Below are positions 1-8,442 of a DNA stretch of 48,112 nucleotides, piece after piece. Position 1 is the stretch's first letter, and every line of letters starts with the position of its first letter. The stretch is from Candidatus Woesearchaeota archaeon (GTDB taxonomy: Archaea > Nanobdellota > Nanobdellia > Woesearchaeales > JAGVYU01). Below the pieces are notes generated by a model. That model worked only from the letters and a program-made list of their open reading frames with translations. It was not told where the DNA came from and made no database searches. Both the position numbers and the translations under genes were made by a program. The stretch spans positions 1-48,112 of the forward strand of contig JAGVYU010000012.1 of NCBI GenBank assembly GCA_018303105.1, written 5' to 3'.

Positions 1-154
1 TTTCTTTGTTCACGTGATGGGCAAACGCCTCATTTGCCAACTTTGCCTGCGCAAGCTCAGACAGGCTGTGGATTTCTCCGCCGCCGTTGAGCCAGAATGG
101 CTCCGTTGCGTTGAGCATTTGGGTTGCTTGTTCCGCAGTAATTTTGGGTTTCAT
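1..154 (-). CDS. Partial CDS truncated by the window edge; tandem paralog of the next gene
   Basis: Reverse-strand ATG at 154 preceded by a GGTGG-like RBS. Translates MKPKITAEQATQMLNATEPFWLNGGGEIHSLSELAQAKLANEAFAHHVNKE..., which parallels FWLKDGKLLLSLEELLKAL...TFTHHVTPQ of the downstream ORF. Confidence 0.7.
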   Translation of the reverse strand, partial: MKPKITAEQATQMLNATEPFWLNGGGEIHSLSELAQAKLANEAFAHHVNKE

Positions 155-163
155 GCTTCCACC

Positions 164-757
164 TCAGAGGAGCAGGATGTATGCAAGCGCGGCTCCTACG
201 GTGAGGAGAATCCCAACAAGCATACCCTGGATAAATGTTTTTACAAATGAGGGGTTGCGCTTTGCCTGCTCAAGGAGCTGCTCGATGCGCTCTTCCCCTT
301 CCTGAATCTTTTGTTCGCGTACCGCGATTTCCTTTTCGCGGTCTAGGATTTTATTGACCTGATCGAGCATGCGTTCCTGGCTTGCCATCCAGTTGCCTAT
401 GCGCTCTTCCTGAGGCGCTGCTTTGGGCAGCTCAGCTTGCGGGGATTTTTTCTGGACCACGGTTTTGAGCTCTTCTACGCGCTCCTTAACATGGGATCGC
501 ATCTGCTCTAATGAGGTCGCATATCTCAGTTTTTTGGCAAGGTGATGGTCCTTAAAAACGTCTGCAACCCATCGCGCGAAGTCATTGCGCTGCGGAGTTA
601 CGTGATGGGTGAATGTGACTTCGTCCATGCGGTCAAGCGCCTTGAGCAGCTCTTCCAGGCTTAACAGCAGTTTTCCATCTTTTAACCAGAAGCCGTGACT
701 CTCTGCTACAGGACTCAAATACTGCATCGCGTCCTCAACGCTTAATCCCCACATCAT
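164..757 (-). CDS. Hypothetical protein: N-terminal domain with HHVTPQRNDFARWVADVFKD motif (DUF5752-like, name uncertain), coiled coil, C-terminal TM helix
   Basis: Complete 197-aa ORF; E/K-rich coiled coil and hydrophobic C-terminus (FIQGMLVGILLTVGAALAYILLL). Confidence 0.75.
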   Translation of the reverse strand: MMWGLSVEDAMQYLSPVAESHGFWLKDGKLLLSLEELLKALDRMDEVTFTHHVTPQRNDFARWVADVFKDHHLAKKLRYATSLEQMRSHVKERVEELKTVVQKKSPQAELPKAAPQEERIGNWMASQERMLDQVNKILDREKEIAVREQKIQEGEERIEQLLEQAKRNPSFVKTFIQGMLVGILLTVGAALAYILLL

Positions 758-875
758 CCTCTTTTTCCCTTCTAGTATACTCTAGTAGATAGATTTCAAT
801 ATACAAGAAGCAATATATAAAGGTATCGCTTTATCCAACCAGAGCTTTTTTAAAGTCGTCAGCGCCTGGAAACGT

Positions 876-1823
876 ATGTATCAGATCAAGCAAATCCCTG
901 AGGATTTTAGAGTGAAGGAGATCCCCTTGCGCTCACCTCAAACCGATGGAAAATACCTTGTGATGTATGTTAAAAAAAAGGGCATGAATTCTGAGGAAGT
1001 TGCGCGCAGGATTTCCTCAATCCTTCATGTTCCGCGAAAAAAAGTGGGATACGCGGGCAATAAGGACAGGCATGCCGTAACGGAGCAGTATATGAGCGTT
1101 CAGGGGGTAAAAGGGAAGGGAATATTGCTCAGCACGGGTGCTTTGGAAATAAGTGTATCGGGATATCTTGATGAGCCCATAACGCTGGGATGCCTGAAAG
1201 GAAACGCTTTTGAGATCACAATAAGGAATGTTGACCACCTCCCCGGCATACCCAAAAAAATATTGAATCTTTTTGGCCCGCAAAGATTCTCTGACAACAA
1301 CGCTCAGGTAGGCAAGTTAATAGTTCAAAGAAAGTTTCTTGAAGCCACCCAGGAATTGGCCATGCGTGAGGCCAAAGTACATGATCATTTACAGCAATAT
1401 CCTCAGGATGGCGTGGGAGCGCTCCTGCAGATCCCCAAGAAAGACATTCAGCTGAGAGTGCACAGTTATCAAAGCCTGCTCTGGAACAACATGGTGCGGA
1501 AAATAGCGTTAGAGCATCCCGACATCGAGGAGCTCCCGCTGATTGGATTTGGAATGGATGCAACGGGGGTTGTAAAGGATATTATTGAGGAAACGATGCG
1601 TGAAGAAGGCATTACGGAGCGTGATTTCGTTATCCGGGAAATTCCGAATCTCAGTGCCGAGGGGGCAGTGAGGAATGTGTGGATGCATCCAAGAAATCTA
1701 TTCTGTTCTGGATTAGAGGATGATGACCTTAATCCGGGCACGAAAAAGTTTTTTATCCGCTTCGAGCTTGATAAGGGGTGCTACGCCACGGTTTTTATTG
1801 AGGCAATGTTTCCAGAAAGCTGA
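876..1823 (+). CDS. truD: tRNA pseudouridine synthase D (TruD family)
   Basis: IPEDFRVKEIP N-terminus and GYAGNKDRHAVTEQYMSV catalytic motif characteristic of TruD. Confidence 0.9.
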   Translation: MYQIKQIPEDFRVKEIPLRSPQTDGKYLVMYVKKKGMNSEEVARRISSILHVPRKKVGYAGNKDRHAVTEQYMSVQGVKGKGILLSTGALEISVSGYLDEPITLGCLKGNAFEITIRNVDHLPGIPKKILNLFGPQRFSDNNAQVGKLIVQRKFLEATQELAMREAKVHDHLQQYPQDGVGALLQIPKKDIQLRVHSYQSLLWNNMVRKIALEHPDIEELPLIGFGMDATGVVKDIIEETMREEGITERDFVIREIPNLSAEGAVRNVWMHPRNLFCSGLEDDDLNPGTKKFFIRFELDKGCYATVFIEAMFPES

Positions 1824-2427
1824 TGACTTCATTCGCGACGTGCTCGATAGACTTGCTCCCGTCAAATCGTTTGACCTGGGTTCCATAATACTTGATTAAA
1901 GGGGTTGTCTTCTCATGGAATTGCTCAAGGCGATGCCGGATCGCTTCTTCATTGTCATCAGCTCTTTTCTCAAGCTTTCCCCCGCATGCGTCACAAATTC
2001 CTGATTTTTTTGGGTTCAGGCTTGTTGTGTTGTAAATACGACCGCATTTCATGCATGTGAGTCTGTTGGAGATGCGCTCAACGACGAGACTGTCAGGGAC
2101 ATGAAGATACATAACGACATTCAGCTTCACGCGAGCAGCAAGCAGCTTGGCCTGCTCCACATTTCGGGGGAAGCCATCGAGGATAAACCCCTTCGTACAA
2201 TCAGGTTCTGCGATTCTATTCAAAACCAGTTGAAATGCCAGTGCATCGTCAATAAGGTCTCCTTTCGTGATGATGCCCTCAATTTGCTTTCCCAACGGTG
2301 TTTTTTTAGCGATCTGATTCCTGATGAGCTGTCCCGTTGATATCGCTGGAATACCATATAATTGTGATATCCGCTCGGCCTGCGTTCCTTTTCCTGAGCC
2401 TTGAGGGCCTAAGATTAAGAGTCTCAT
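1795..2427 (-). CDS. adk: Adenylate kinase, long form with Cys4 zinc-binding lid
   Basis: LGPQGSGKGTQAERI P-loop, DGFPRN motif, CMKCGRIYN...CDACGG lid. 29-bp 3' overlap with truD. Confidence 0.93.
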   Translation of the reverse strand: MRLLILGPQGSGKGTQAERISQLYGIPAISTGQLIRNQIAKKTPLGKQIEGIITKGDLIDDALAFQLVLNRIAEPDCTKGFILDGFPRNVEQAKLLAARVKLNVVMYLHVPDSLVVERISNRLTCMKCGRIYNTTSLNPKKSGICDACGGKLEKRADDNEEAIRHRLEQFHEKTTPLIKYYGTQVKRFDGSKSIEHVANEVISFLETLPQ

Positions 2428-2882
2428 CCGAGGTACCTGAGATCTTCCTTGAACTCCTGATCGTCATTCCATGATGCTGAGAGCTTTTTAAGAATGTTCA
2501 GAAGCTGAGGCCTAAGCTCGTCCCACTCTTTCATAACCTCAGTGATGAACAACGCTTCGCTCTCGTCCGTTGAGTCCAAATACGGTTGCCAACCCTTGCG
2601 TTCCAGGACCATGACTCTGCCATACACTGTGTAGATTGCCTCTTTTTCATGATCGGTAAACGCGCGCGCTTCATGGATGCCCGTGAGCGTGCTTTCAGGA
2701 TGGAGCGTATCTTCAAGCAGTTTAGCGATATCCTGAAGTTTCTCTGTGATTTTCCTTCGGACTTCACGAAGAGGATACTGATCATGCTCGATTGTATCCA
2801 AATCAAAAAACTGATTTAGCGCATCATAACTGGGAAGCTCGTATCGCTTCTGCGGCGCCTCGTACTTTTCCTTGATTCCCAT
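2424..2882 (-). CDS. Hypothetical protein
   Basis: 152-aa ORF starting MGIKEKYEAPQKRYELPS. The ORF track extends to 3608, but the extension overlaps a convincing gene on the other strand. Confidence 0.6.
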   Translation of the reverse strand: MGIKEKYEAPQKRYELPSYDALNQFFDLDTIEHDQYPLREVRRKITEKLQDIAKLLEDTLHPESTLTGIHEARAFTDHEKEAIYTVYGRVMVLERKGWQPYLDSTDESEALFITEVMKEWDELRPQLLNILKKLSASWNDDQEFKEDLRYLG

Positions 2883-2964
2883 ACTCCTATGGAAAAATCG
2901 AGGATATATAAAGATAGACGTTGGTCCCGGTAAACTTAAATAAGAGGGAGATGGTGCAGGCACG

Positions 2965-3843
2965 ATGGACGTGAGAAGAATTCTTGCATTATACGGGCTT
3001 TCCGCGAAAAATATTTCTCGGCCACCACACGCTGCATTGACCCACGTATACCTGATTGACGGAAAATACGTGCTCCGGGGTAGACCCTGTTCGAAAGAGG
3101 CGCTGCATAAATTTAGGGAGGAACAGAGATTGATGAGGCGTGTACGCATACACGTCCCATATGAAATGCCTTCTTTGTTAAAAACAAAAGCCAAACAGGA
3201 GTTTGTCATACGCAATAAAACACTATGGACGGTGTATCCCCTGCTGCCCGGGCAGATCCTTTGTCCATGGCAAACTGCTTTCGATCTTCCAGAAAACAAG
3301 CAGCGTAAGATCGTGCACGTTGCTAAAGAGATTGTCAGAAGAACACGCTTTTTACGAACGCCGGATTGCGCGTTTATTAACGAAGTGGAAAATAAGCTAG
3401 AGCGTATGCGAACGGAGCTGTCTCCCCACACGGTTAATCGTGTTAAAACTGCGCTGCAAACCTCAAGAGCATACACCAACTCCCTCAAGAACGGATGTTT
3501 TGTGCACGGTGACCTGCATACGGGAAACGCGCTCGTGGATGGCAGAGGGAGAATCACGGCCCTCCTCGACACGGATTGGTGCAGGATTGGTACGCGATAT
3601 GAGGACATCTCCTATTATACGATGATGATGTTAAGAGACTTCAACACAAATCCAAGAAAGTGTCTGACGAAGAATCTCATTCGCAAAAAACAACGATGGT
3701 TTGGCAGCGAGAACAAGATCTTTGACGCATTCATTATACTCTACTGCGTGTTTGATATGGATCTTTTTATGCATTCCCGGCTTCCCAGAAAGTACTACAT
3801 GTTCCAGAAGCAATTCATGGAAAGAATCTGTGAGTTGATATAA
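2965..3843 (+). CDS. Aminoglycoside phosphotransferase/homoserine kinase-like kinase (APH fold)
   Basis: Brenner-type motif FVHGDLHTGNALVDGRGRITALLDTDWCRIGTRYEDISYY. Confidence 0.85.
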   Translation: MDVRRILALYGLSAKNISRPPHAALTHVYLIDGKYVLRGRPCSKEALHKFREEQRLMRRVRIHVPYEMPSLLKTKAKQEFVIRNKTLWTVYPLLPGQILCPWQTAFDLPENKQRKIVHVAKEIVRRTRFLRTPDCAFINEVENKLERMRTELSPHTVNRVKTALQTSRAYTNSLKNGCFVHGDLHTGNALVDGRGRITALLDTDWCRIGTRYEDISYYTMMMLRDFNTNPRKCLTKNLIRKKQRWFGSENKIFDAFIILYCVFDMDLFMHSRLPRKYYMFQKQFMERICELI

Positions 3844-3848
3844 GCCAC

Positions 3849-4345
3849 GGGAGACTTCCTCACTTTAAAGATAGTGTTGGGAATTATCGAGATACGCCTC
3901 AAATTTCAGATATTCATTTGCATGAGCCCTCTGTTTAATTTGGGCTGCTCAGAAAGTTTAGCCAGGAGCAACAGGCATTTGGATTGCTTTTGCTAATTCT
4001 TCCAAAGTTTCGAATGTGTCAGTAAGAATCGGATGATCTAGTCTGGCCACTTCAGGTCGCACAAGTTCTATTTTAGCGACGAGATCATCATGCAGCTTTT
4101 GCGCGGGGGTCTCTAAGGGATATCCAAAACTGGCTGCTGATTGAAGATTCATAGAAGCAGCAACCATGATGCCATAAATCTCTGCAATTTGTCCTTCTCG
4201 GTCCTGATAGTGGTACTCCATGATTCATGAAATCCCAGGAGTACATATAAATATTATTGGTATTAAGAATATAAAGCCCCCTGGAGACTTCCTCACTTGC
4301 GTTCAGAGCCTCCAGGTTTTTTCGCTTCGCTCAAGCCCCCGAAGA
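3849..4345. repeat. Pair of short direct repeats GGAGACTTCCTCACTT (3850-3865 and 4283-4298) around a small ORF
   Basis: 16-nt exact repeat; the second copy also sits in an imperfect CCTGGAG...CTCCAGG inverted repeat. Confidence 0.5.
3958..4221 (-). CDS. Small hypothetical protein
   Basis: 87-aa ORF, ATG, no competing ORF. Confidence 0.5.
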   Translation of the reverse strand: MEYHYQDREGQIAEIYGIMVAASMNLQSAASFGYPLETPAQKLHDDLVAKIELVRPEVARLDHPILTDTFETLEELAKAIQMPVAPG

Positions 4346-4424
4346 CAACAATGATTTCCGAGCGACCTGGAGCAAATTCCTACCATTCAAAATTTGAGTT
4401 CATTTCGTTTGAATATGAGACTAT

Positions 4425-5132
4425 TCATCCAGACGATATTCTTATTTCGCCCTCTGAATTTTTTGTGACAAAAACTTCAATTCCTGATAAAGGATATTGT
4501 GGGTAATTTTCAAGTACCGTTCCGGCTGCTGCTAGCATATCGGCATCCTCGCTGATTACAACCATATGTACTTTTCCTTCGTAGTAGTAGAGTCTTATTA
4601 GGGCGGCATTTGAAGGAACTCGTTTAGCAGCTTCATCGTAGCAGGATTTATGCTCGATATTCATGAGCTTTGCCGTCACGTTGTTGTAGCAAGGATGATC
4701 TATTGCAATAATGTTAAACTGGCTAAAGTTTCCCTGTAAAATATATTTATCTGCTGTGCCCATTCGCAGTTTGATCCGCTGATTTGGACCTGGATCGCCT
4801 TTTTCAATTCCCTTAAGGATAGAAGTGCCAACCAGTATAGCTAAGGGACCTCGAGTCCCCGCATCTTTTGATCCCTCAAATTTGTAATTTGTGCCCCAAA
4901 CGATCATGCCTGTGAAAGTCCCATTCTCTATAAACATGTTTGGAAACTCTCTTAAATCTAATGAAGGGACAGCAGGGGTCTCCACTTTGCGAGTATCTAT
5001 AGCAGAATTTCCATTCAAGTAAGATTGATTGACAGCTGCATTGGCCCGTTCCACTGGATCTTGTGTTCTTGAGATTTCCGAGTTACATCCAACAAGAAAA
5101 GCAAGAACTAAAAGATATAAAACAATTTTCAT
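4425..5132 (-). CDS. Predicted secreted lipoprotein of unknown function
   Basis: MKIVLYLLVLAFLVGC lipobox; internal ATG at 5132 gives a better signal peptide than the ORF start at 5153. Confidence 0.7.
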   Translation of the reverse strand: MKIVLYLLVLAFLVGCNSEISRTQDPVERANAAVNQSYLNGNSAIDTRKVETPAVPSLDLREFPNMFIENGTFTGMIVWGTNYKFEGSKDAGTRGPLAILVGTSILKGIEKGDPGPNQRIKLRMGTADKYILQGNFSQFNIIAIDHPCYNNVTAKLMNIEHKSCYDEAAKRVPSNAALIRLYYYEGKVHMVVISEDADMLAAAGTVLENYPQYPLSGIEVFVTKNSEGEIRISSG

Positions 5133-5167
5133 GGAATACTCCCAAGTCATCAACTATTTAAATGTAA

Positions 5168-5256
5168 GCCCCCGGAGGGATTTGAACCCTCGACCTGCGG
5201 TTCTTTTAACGTTTCCGTATACAAAACCGCCGCAATAGCGACTATGCTACGGGGGC
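5168..5256 (-). tRNA. tRNA-Thr(UGU) with probable 17-nt intron at position 37/38
   Basis: Reverse strand GCCCCCG acceptor 5' half, T-arm GAGGG TTCAAAT CCCTC, acceptor 3' half CGGGGGC plus U73. Removing TACGGAAACGTTAAAAG restores GCGGT-TTTGTAA-ACCGC with anticodon TGT. Confidence 0.88.
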
Positions 5257-5269
5257 AATAGTGGAGTTA

Positions 5270-5401
5270 AGAATTGGAATTCCGTTTATAAGCTTTTGGT
5301 CGCGACAAAGTTTATACGGCGGCGACGAGGCGGGGGTTGTCCCTTACGGGGTGCCGAGTAGGGCATTTTGCGCAGCAAAATGACCGTCGCCTGCCAATTC
5401 T
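5270..5401. other. Hairpin-rich structured intergenic element
   Basis: Nested inverted repeats: AGAATTGG(5270-5277)/CCAATTCT(5394-5401); GGCGACG(5321-5327)/CGTCGCC(5385-5391); TGCC(5352-5355)/GGCA(5362-5365); CATTTTGC(5364-5371)/GCAAAATG(5375-5382). Confidence 0.6.
5283..5292 (-). promoter_or_regulatory. Candidate TATA box for the tRNA-Thr gene
   Basis: Reverse-strand CTTATAAACGG about 27-36 bp upstream of the tRNA 5' end. Confidence 0.5.
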
Positions 5402-5443
5402 ATCATAGAATATGATTAAAGTTGAGCTACTGGAAAAAATCCT

Positions 5444-5944
5444 TTAATGCCTGTACAAATTCAAGAACGCTTTGATCTGGTACACGAGCATGTTGAAGTC
5501 GTTCATGACCTCTCCCTTGTACTGGTTCGTGTACGTCTTGTACAAATACCTATCCACAATCGTGCGGACGAAGTGAAACACGGGCTTCGCTTCCCAGCGA
5601 TGCTCATAATCCGTTTCGAAGATCGCGTCAAAAATGAGCTGCACTTTTCCCTGGTTGAGCTTGATCTTGACTCCGTCTTTTTCAACCTCGACTTCCTTGA
5701 TTCCCGTCATGAGGATTCTCACGCGTATGATGCTCTGCGCGTAATCCGTGATTTTCTTCCACGGCTCGACTTCGATCTCTATGTCTTTCCCGTTCGGAGT
5801 AACCCGCTCAATGTTTTTCTTCTCATGTTTATCATAGCCTTTTTCCTCAAAATACTCATCAATGAGAGAATACAGGTCTGCTACGCTAAACAAGCCTTCA
5901 TACGTCATTCTTCGCTTGTCCACGAGAATCTCGCGCTCGCTCAT
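5444..5944 (-). CDS. Hypothetical soluble protein, tandem paralog 1 of 3
   Basis: 166-aa ORF; shared pattern with the next two ORFs (LYSLIDEYFEEKGY ... FETDYEHRWE ... YQIKAFLNLYR). Confidence 0.75.
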   Translation of the reverse strand: MSEREILVDKRRMTYEGLFSVADLYSLIDEYFEEKGYDKHEKKNIERVTPNGKDIEIEVEPWKKITDYAQSIIRVRILMTGIKEVEVEKDGVKIKLNQGKVQLIFDAIFETDYEHRWEAKPVFHFVRTIVDRYLYKTYTNQYKGEVMNDFNMLVYQIKAFLNLYRH

Positions 5945-6468
5945 GTGACCCTGATCCTCGATGCGTCTGTGATCGTTTCCATTCCGAGTTTCTCCTTTAT
6001 AAGCCTATGCAATTTATAGTTCGTAAAATAGAGCGTGTCATACCATTCGCCTGTGATTTTCTTGAACGCGATGTAGTTGTTGTAGAAGTCCCGGAGCGAC
6101 CGCAACCACCGAGTTTTTTCATAGCGGTTCTTGTAATCAAGCTCGAAAGACCCTCCAATATCGACCTGGAGCTTGAAATGCTGCTTTTGCACTTTCTCCC
6201 CATTCTCAACGGATTCAACATCCCTGATCTGCCACGTATGAAACACAAGTTTGATGTGGTATTTGCAATACTCCGTCCAGTTTTTACTACCAATCCACGT
6301 GAGCTCATGCTCATGACCTCCTATTTCATCGTTCCACTTGTTAACCGTCTCCTGAAACTCATACCCTTGGTCAACGATCCAAGTCCTGATCATTGTGAGG
6401 AGGCCATTATAGTCTCCTATGCCGGTATACCGTATGCGAAGGGTGCGCACGGGAATGTTGATGGACAT
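5941..6468 (-). CDS. Hypothetical soluble protein, tandem paralog 2 of 3
   Basis: 175-aa ORF overlapping the next gene by 4 nt; pattern GLLTMIRTWIVDQGYEF ... FELDYKNRYEKT ... NYIAFKK. Confidence 0.75.
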   Translation of the reverse strand: MSINIPVRTLRIRYTGIGDYNGLLTMIRTWIVDQGYEFQETVNKWNDEIGGHEHELTWIGSKNWTEYCKYHIKLVFHTWQIRDVESVENGEKVQKQHFKLQVDIGGSFELDYKNRYEKTRWLRSLRDFYNNYIAFKKITGEWYDTLYFTNYKLHRLIKEKLGMETITDASRIRVT

Positions 6469-6504
6469 TGAATTCCTCAGAGAAATGATGTTTATAAAGA
6501 TTGC

Positions 6505-7134
6505 TTATTTCAACGGCCTCTTCATATCCCAGTAGAACGTCTGGTCTTCGCGCTGCGGCAGGTACGTCGCGATGTTAAAGTACGTCTTGAGCGCTTCTTG
6601 GAAGCGGTACATTTCATTATAGAGATCGCGCCTGTGCTGCGCTATTCTTTTGTTGTAGATGCGTCGTGTGAAAAGCGTATGCATGTGTTTAAGCAGCGAA
6701 TCCTTGCGCCATGAGCCCTGCGCGTCAAACGCCACCCTTCCTGAAAGCCGCACTTCACAGTCCCCTGTGTTGACTTTGTACTTGACATTATTGTGCATCG
6801 TCTCTGCTTCCTTCATATAAAGAATATGAAAATCAATATCGAGCATATACATGAAGTACTTCGTGTTCTCAAAGCCCGGTGGGTATTTAACGCAGCGCCA
6901 CCATATGAAGATTTCCTCGCCCGCAGTCTGATGAAAGATGTGATAGTACAGTTTCTCGGGAAACTTTTCATCATCATACGTTACCCATCCGTTCTCTACG
7001 AGCCACTCGCGCATCATCAAGTACAAATTTTTCATGGAGAACATGGCTTTATGCTTGAGCTGCATCCCGGGAACTGCTGCAACATACATTTCTTTAAGCT
7101 TGCTTAAGCGATGCGTACTGAGCGGCATATGCAC
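6505..7134 (-). CDS. Hypothetical soluble protein, tandem paralog 3 of 3
   Basis: 209-aa ORF; pattern NLYLMMREWLVENGW ... WRKDSLLKHMHTLFTRRIYNKR ... FQEALKTYFNI. Start codon uncertain. Confidence 0.7.
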   Translation of the reverse strand: MHMPLSTHRLSKLKEMYVAAVPGMQLKHKAMFSMKNLYLMMREWLVENGWVTYDDEKFPEKLYYHIFHQTAGEEIFIWWRCVKYPPGFENTKYFMYMLDIDFHILYMKEAETMHNNVKYKVNTGDCEVRLSGRVAFDAQGSWRKDSLLKHMHTLFTRRIYNKRIAQHRRDLYNEMYRFQEALKTYFNIATYLPQREDQTFYWDMKRPLK

Positions 7135-7242
7135 ACCGGGGCAATTTCACTTTATAAGGTTTTTCTTTTTGACGGGGCATCATACAAGAAAGATGTAAAA
7201 GAAACCCTAAAGTATTTAAACGAAATTGCATTTTGAAGCTGG

Positions 7243-8442
7243 ATGCAAGTGGGCATTGTAGGCAAGGCGAACGTTGGAAAGTCAACATTTTTCAAAGCAG
7301 CAACACTGGCTGAAGTGGAGATCGCGAATTACCCTTTCGCAACGATTAAACCCAATACGGGCGTAGGGTATGTGAAAGTCCCGTGTGTGGATAAGGAGCT
7401 TAACACGCAGTGCAATCCAAGAGAAGGATTTTGCATTGAACATAATCGGTTTGTGCCCGTTCAGATGATAGACGTCGCAGGACTAGTCCCGGGTGCTCAT
7501 GAGGGCAAAGGCATGGGTAACCAGTTTCTCGATGACTTAAACCAGGCAGATGTACTTATTCACGTTGTTGACGCAGCGGGATCAACGAATGAAAAGGGGG
7601 AGTACCAGGCTCCAGGGTCAAATGATCCTATTAATGATATCAAATTCCTTGAGATTGAGCTCGACATGTGGTACCTAGGAATGATGAAGAAAGTCTGGGA
7701 ACGGTTCTCACGGCAGGTAACCCAAGAAAATCTTGAGAATTACAAGGCGATTGTCAAGCAGTTCTCAGGCCTCGGTGTGTCTGAGACGATTGCAAAAATA
7801 GCGATGAAGCAACTCAATCTGGAGAGTAAGAAGATCGGCCAGTGGAGTGAAGAGGAAACCTTCCATCTCGCGCAATTGTTAAGAAAGATGACGAAGCCCA
7901 TGATTATTGCTGCGAATAAGATTGATGTTTCTATCGCGCGGGAAAACCTGAAGCGCATGCAGCAGGCGTTTCCAGAGTATAAGATCATCGGATGTTCAGG
8001 AGATTCTGAGCTTGCGTTGAGGGAAGCCGCAAAGCACGGGCTCATCAAGTATATTCCGGGAGAAACGGAGTTCCATATTGTGGATGATGCAAAGCTGAGC
8101 GACAAGCAAAAGGCCGCCCTCGCATTTATCAAAAGCAATGTGCTCGACCCTATGGGAAGCACGGGTGTGCAGCATGTTCTGGACGCTGCCGTGTTCGAGC
8201 TGCTTAAATACATTGCCATCTTTCCCGGGGGAGTGCATAAGCTCGAAGACCAGTTTGGAAGAAGACTTCCCGATTGTTTTCTCATGCCTCCGGGAACGAC
8301 CGCGTTGAGTTTCGCGTTCAGAGTCCATACGGATCTTGGCACTCATTTCATTCGCGCAATAGACGTAAGAACAAAAATGGCCGTGGGAAAGGAACACCCC
8401 TTGAAACATCGGGATATTATTGAGATTGTGAGCGGCAAGTAA
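7243..8442 (+). CDS. Archaeal/eukaryal OBG-type YchF-family GTPase/ATPase
   Basis: GIVGKANVGKSTFFKAATLAEVEIANYPFATIKPNTG, DVAGLVPGAHEGKGMGNQFLDDL, C-terminal TGS-like region. Confidence 0.93.
   Translation: MQVGIVGKANVGKSTFFKAATLAEVEIANYPFATIKPNTGVGYVKVPCVDKELNTQCNPREGFCIEHNRFVPVQMIDVAGLVPGAHEGKGMGNQFLDDLNQADVLIHVVDAAGSTNEKGEYQAPGSNDPINDIKFLEIELDMWYLGMMKKVWERFSRQVTQENLENYKAIVKQFSGLGVSETIAKIAMKQLNLESKKIGQWSEEETFHLAQLLRKMTKPMIIAANKIDVSIARENLKRMQQAFPEYKIIGCSGDSELALREAAKHGLIKYIPGETEFHIVDDAKLSDKQKAALAFIKSNVLDPMGSTGVQHVLDAAVFELLKYIAIFPGGVHKLEDQFGRRLPDCFLMPPGTTALSFAFRVHTDLGTHFIRAIDVRTKMAVGKEHPLKHRDIIEIVSGK

Noticed and set aside
2883-3608. N-terminal extension of the 394-aa minus-strand ORF
   Set aside because: Overlaps the APH-like kinase gene on the opposite strand; the sequence is low-complexity Arg/Ser/Leu-rich and lies upstream of a good ATG at 2882.
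4273-5256. Integrated element using the tRNA-Thr 3' end as att site
   Set aside because: Shared segments are only about 8-10 nt (AAGCCCCC...), no integrase is present, and the content is ordinary; kept only as a weak repeat observation.
5441-7107. Plus-strand ORFs of 190, 154 and 104 aa opposite the paralog trio
   Set aside because: Antisense mirrors of better minus-strand genes; the trio shares conserved protein patterns.
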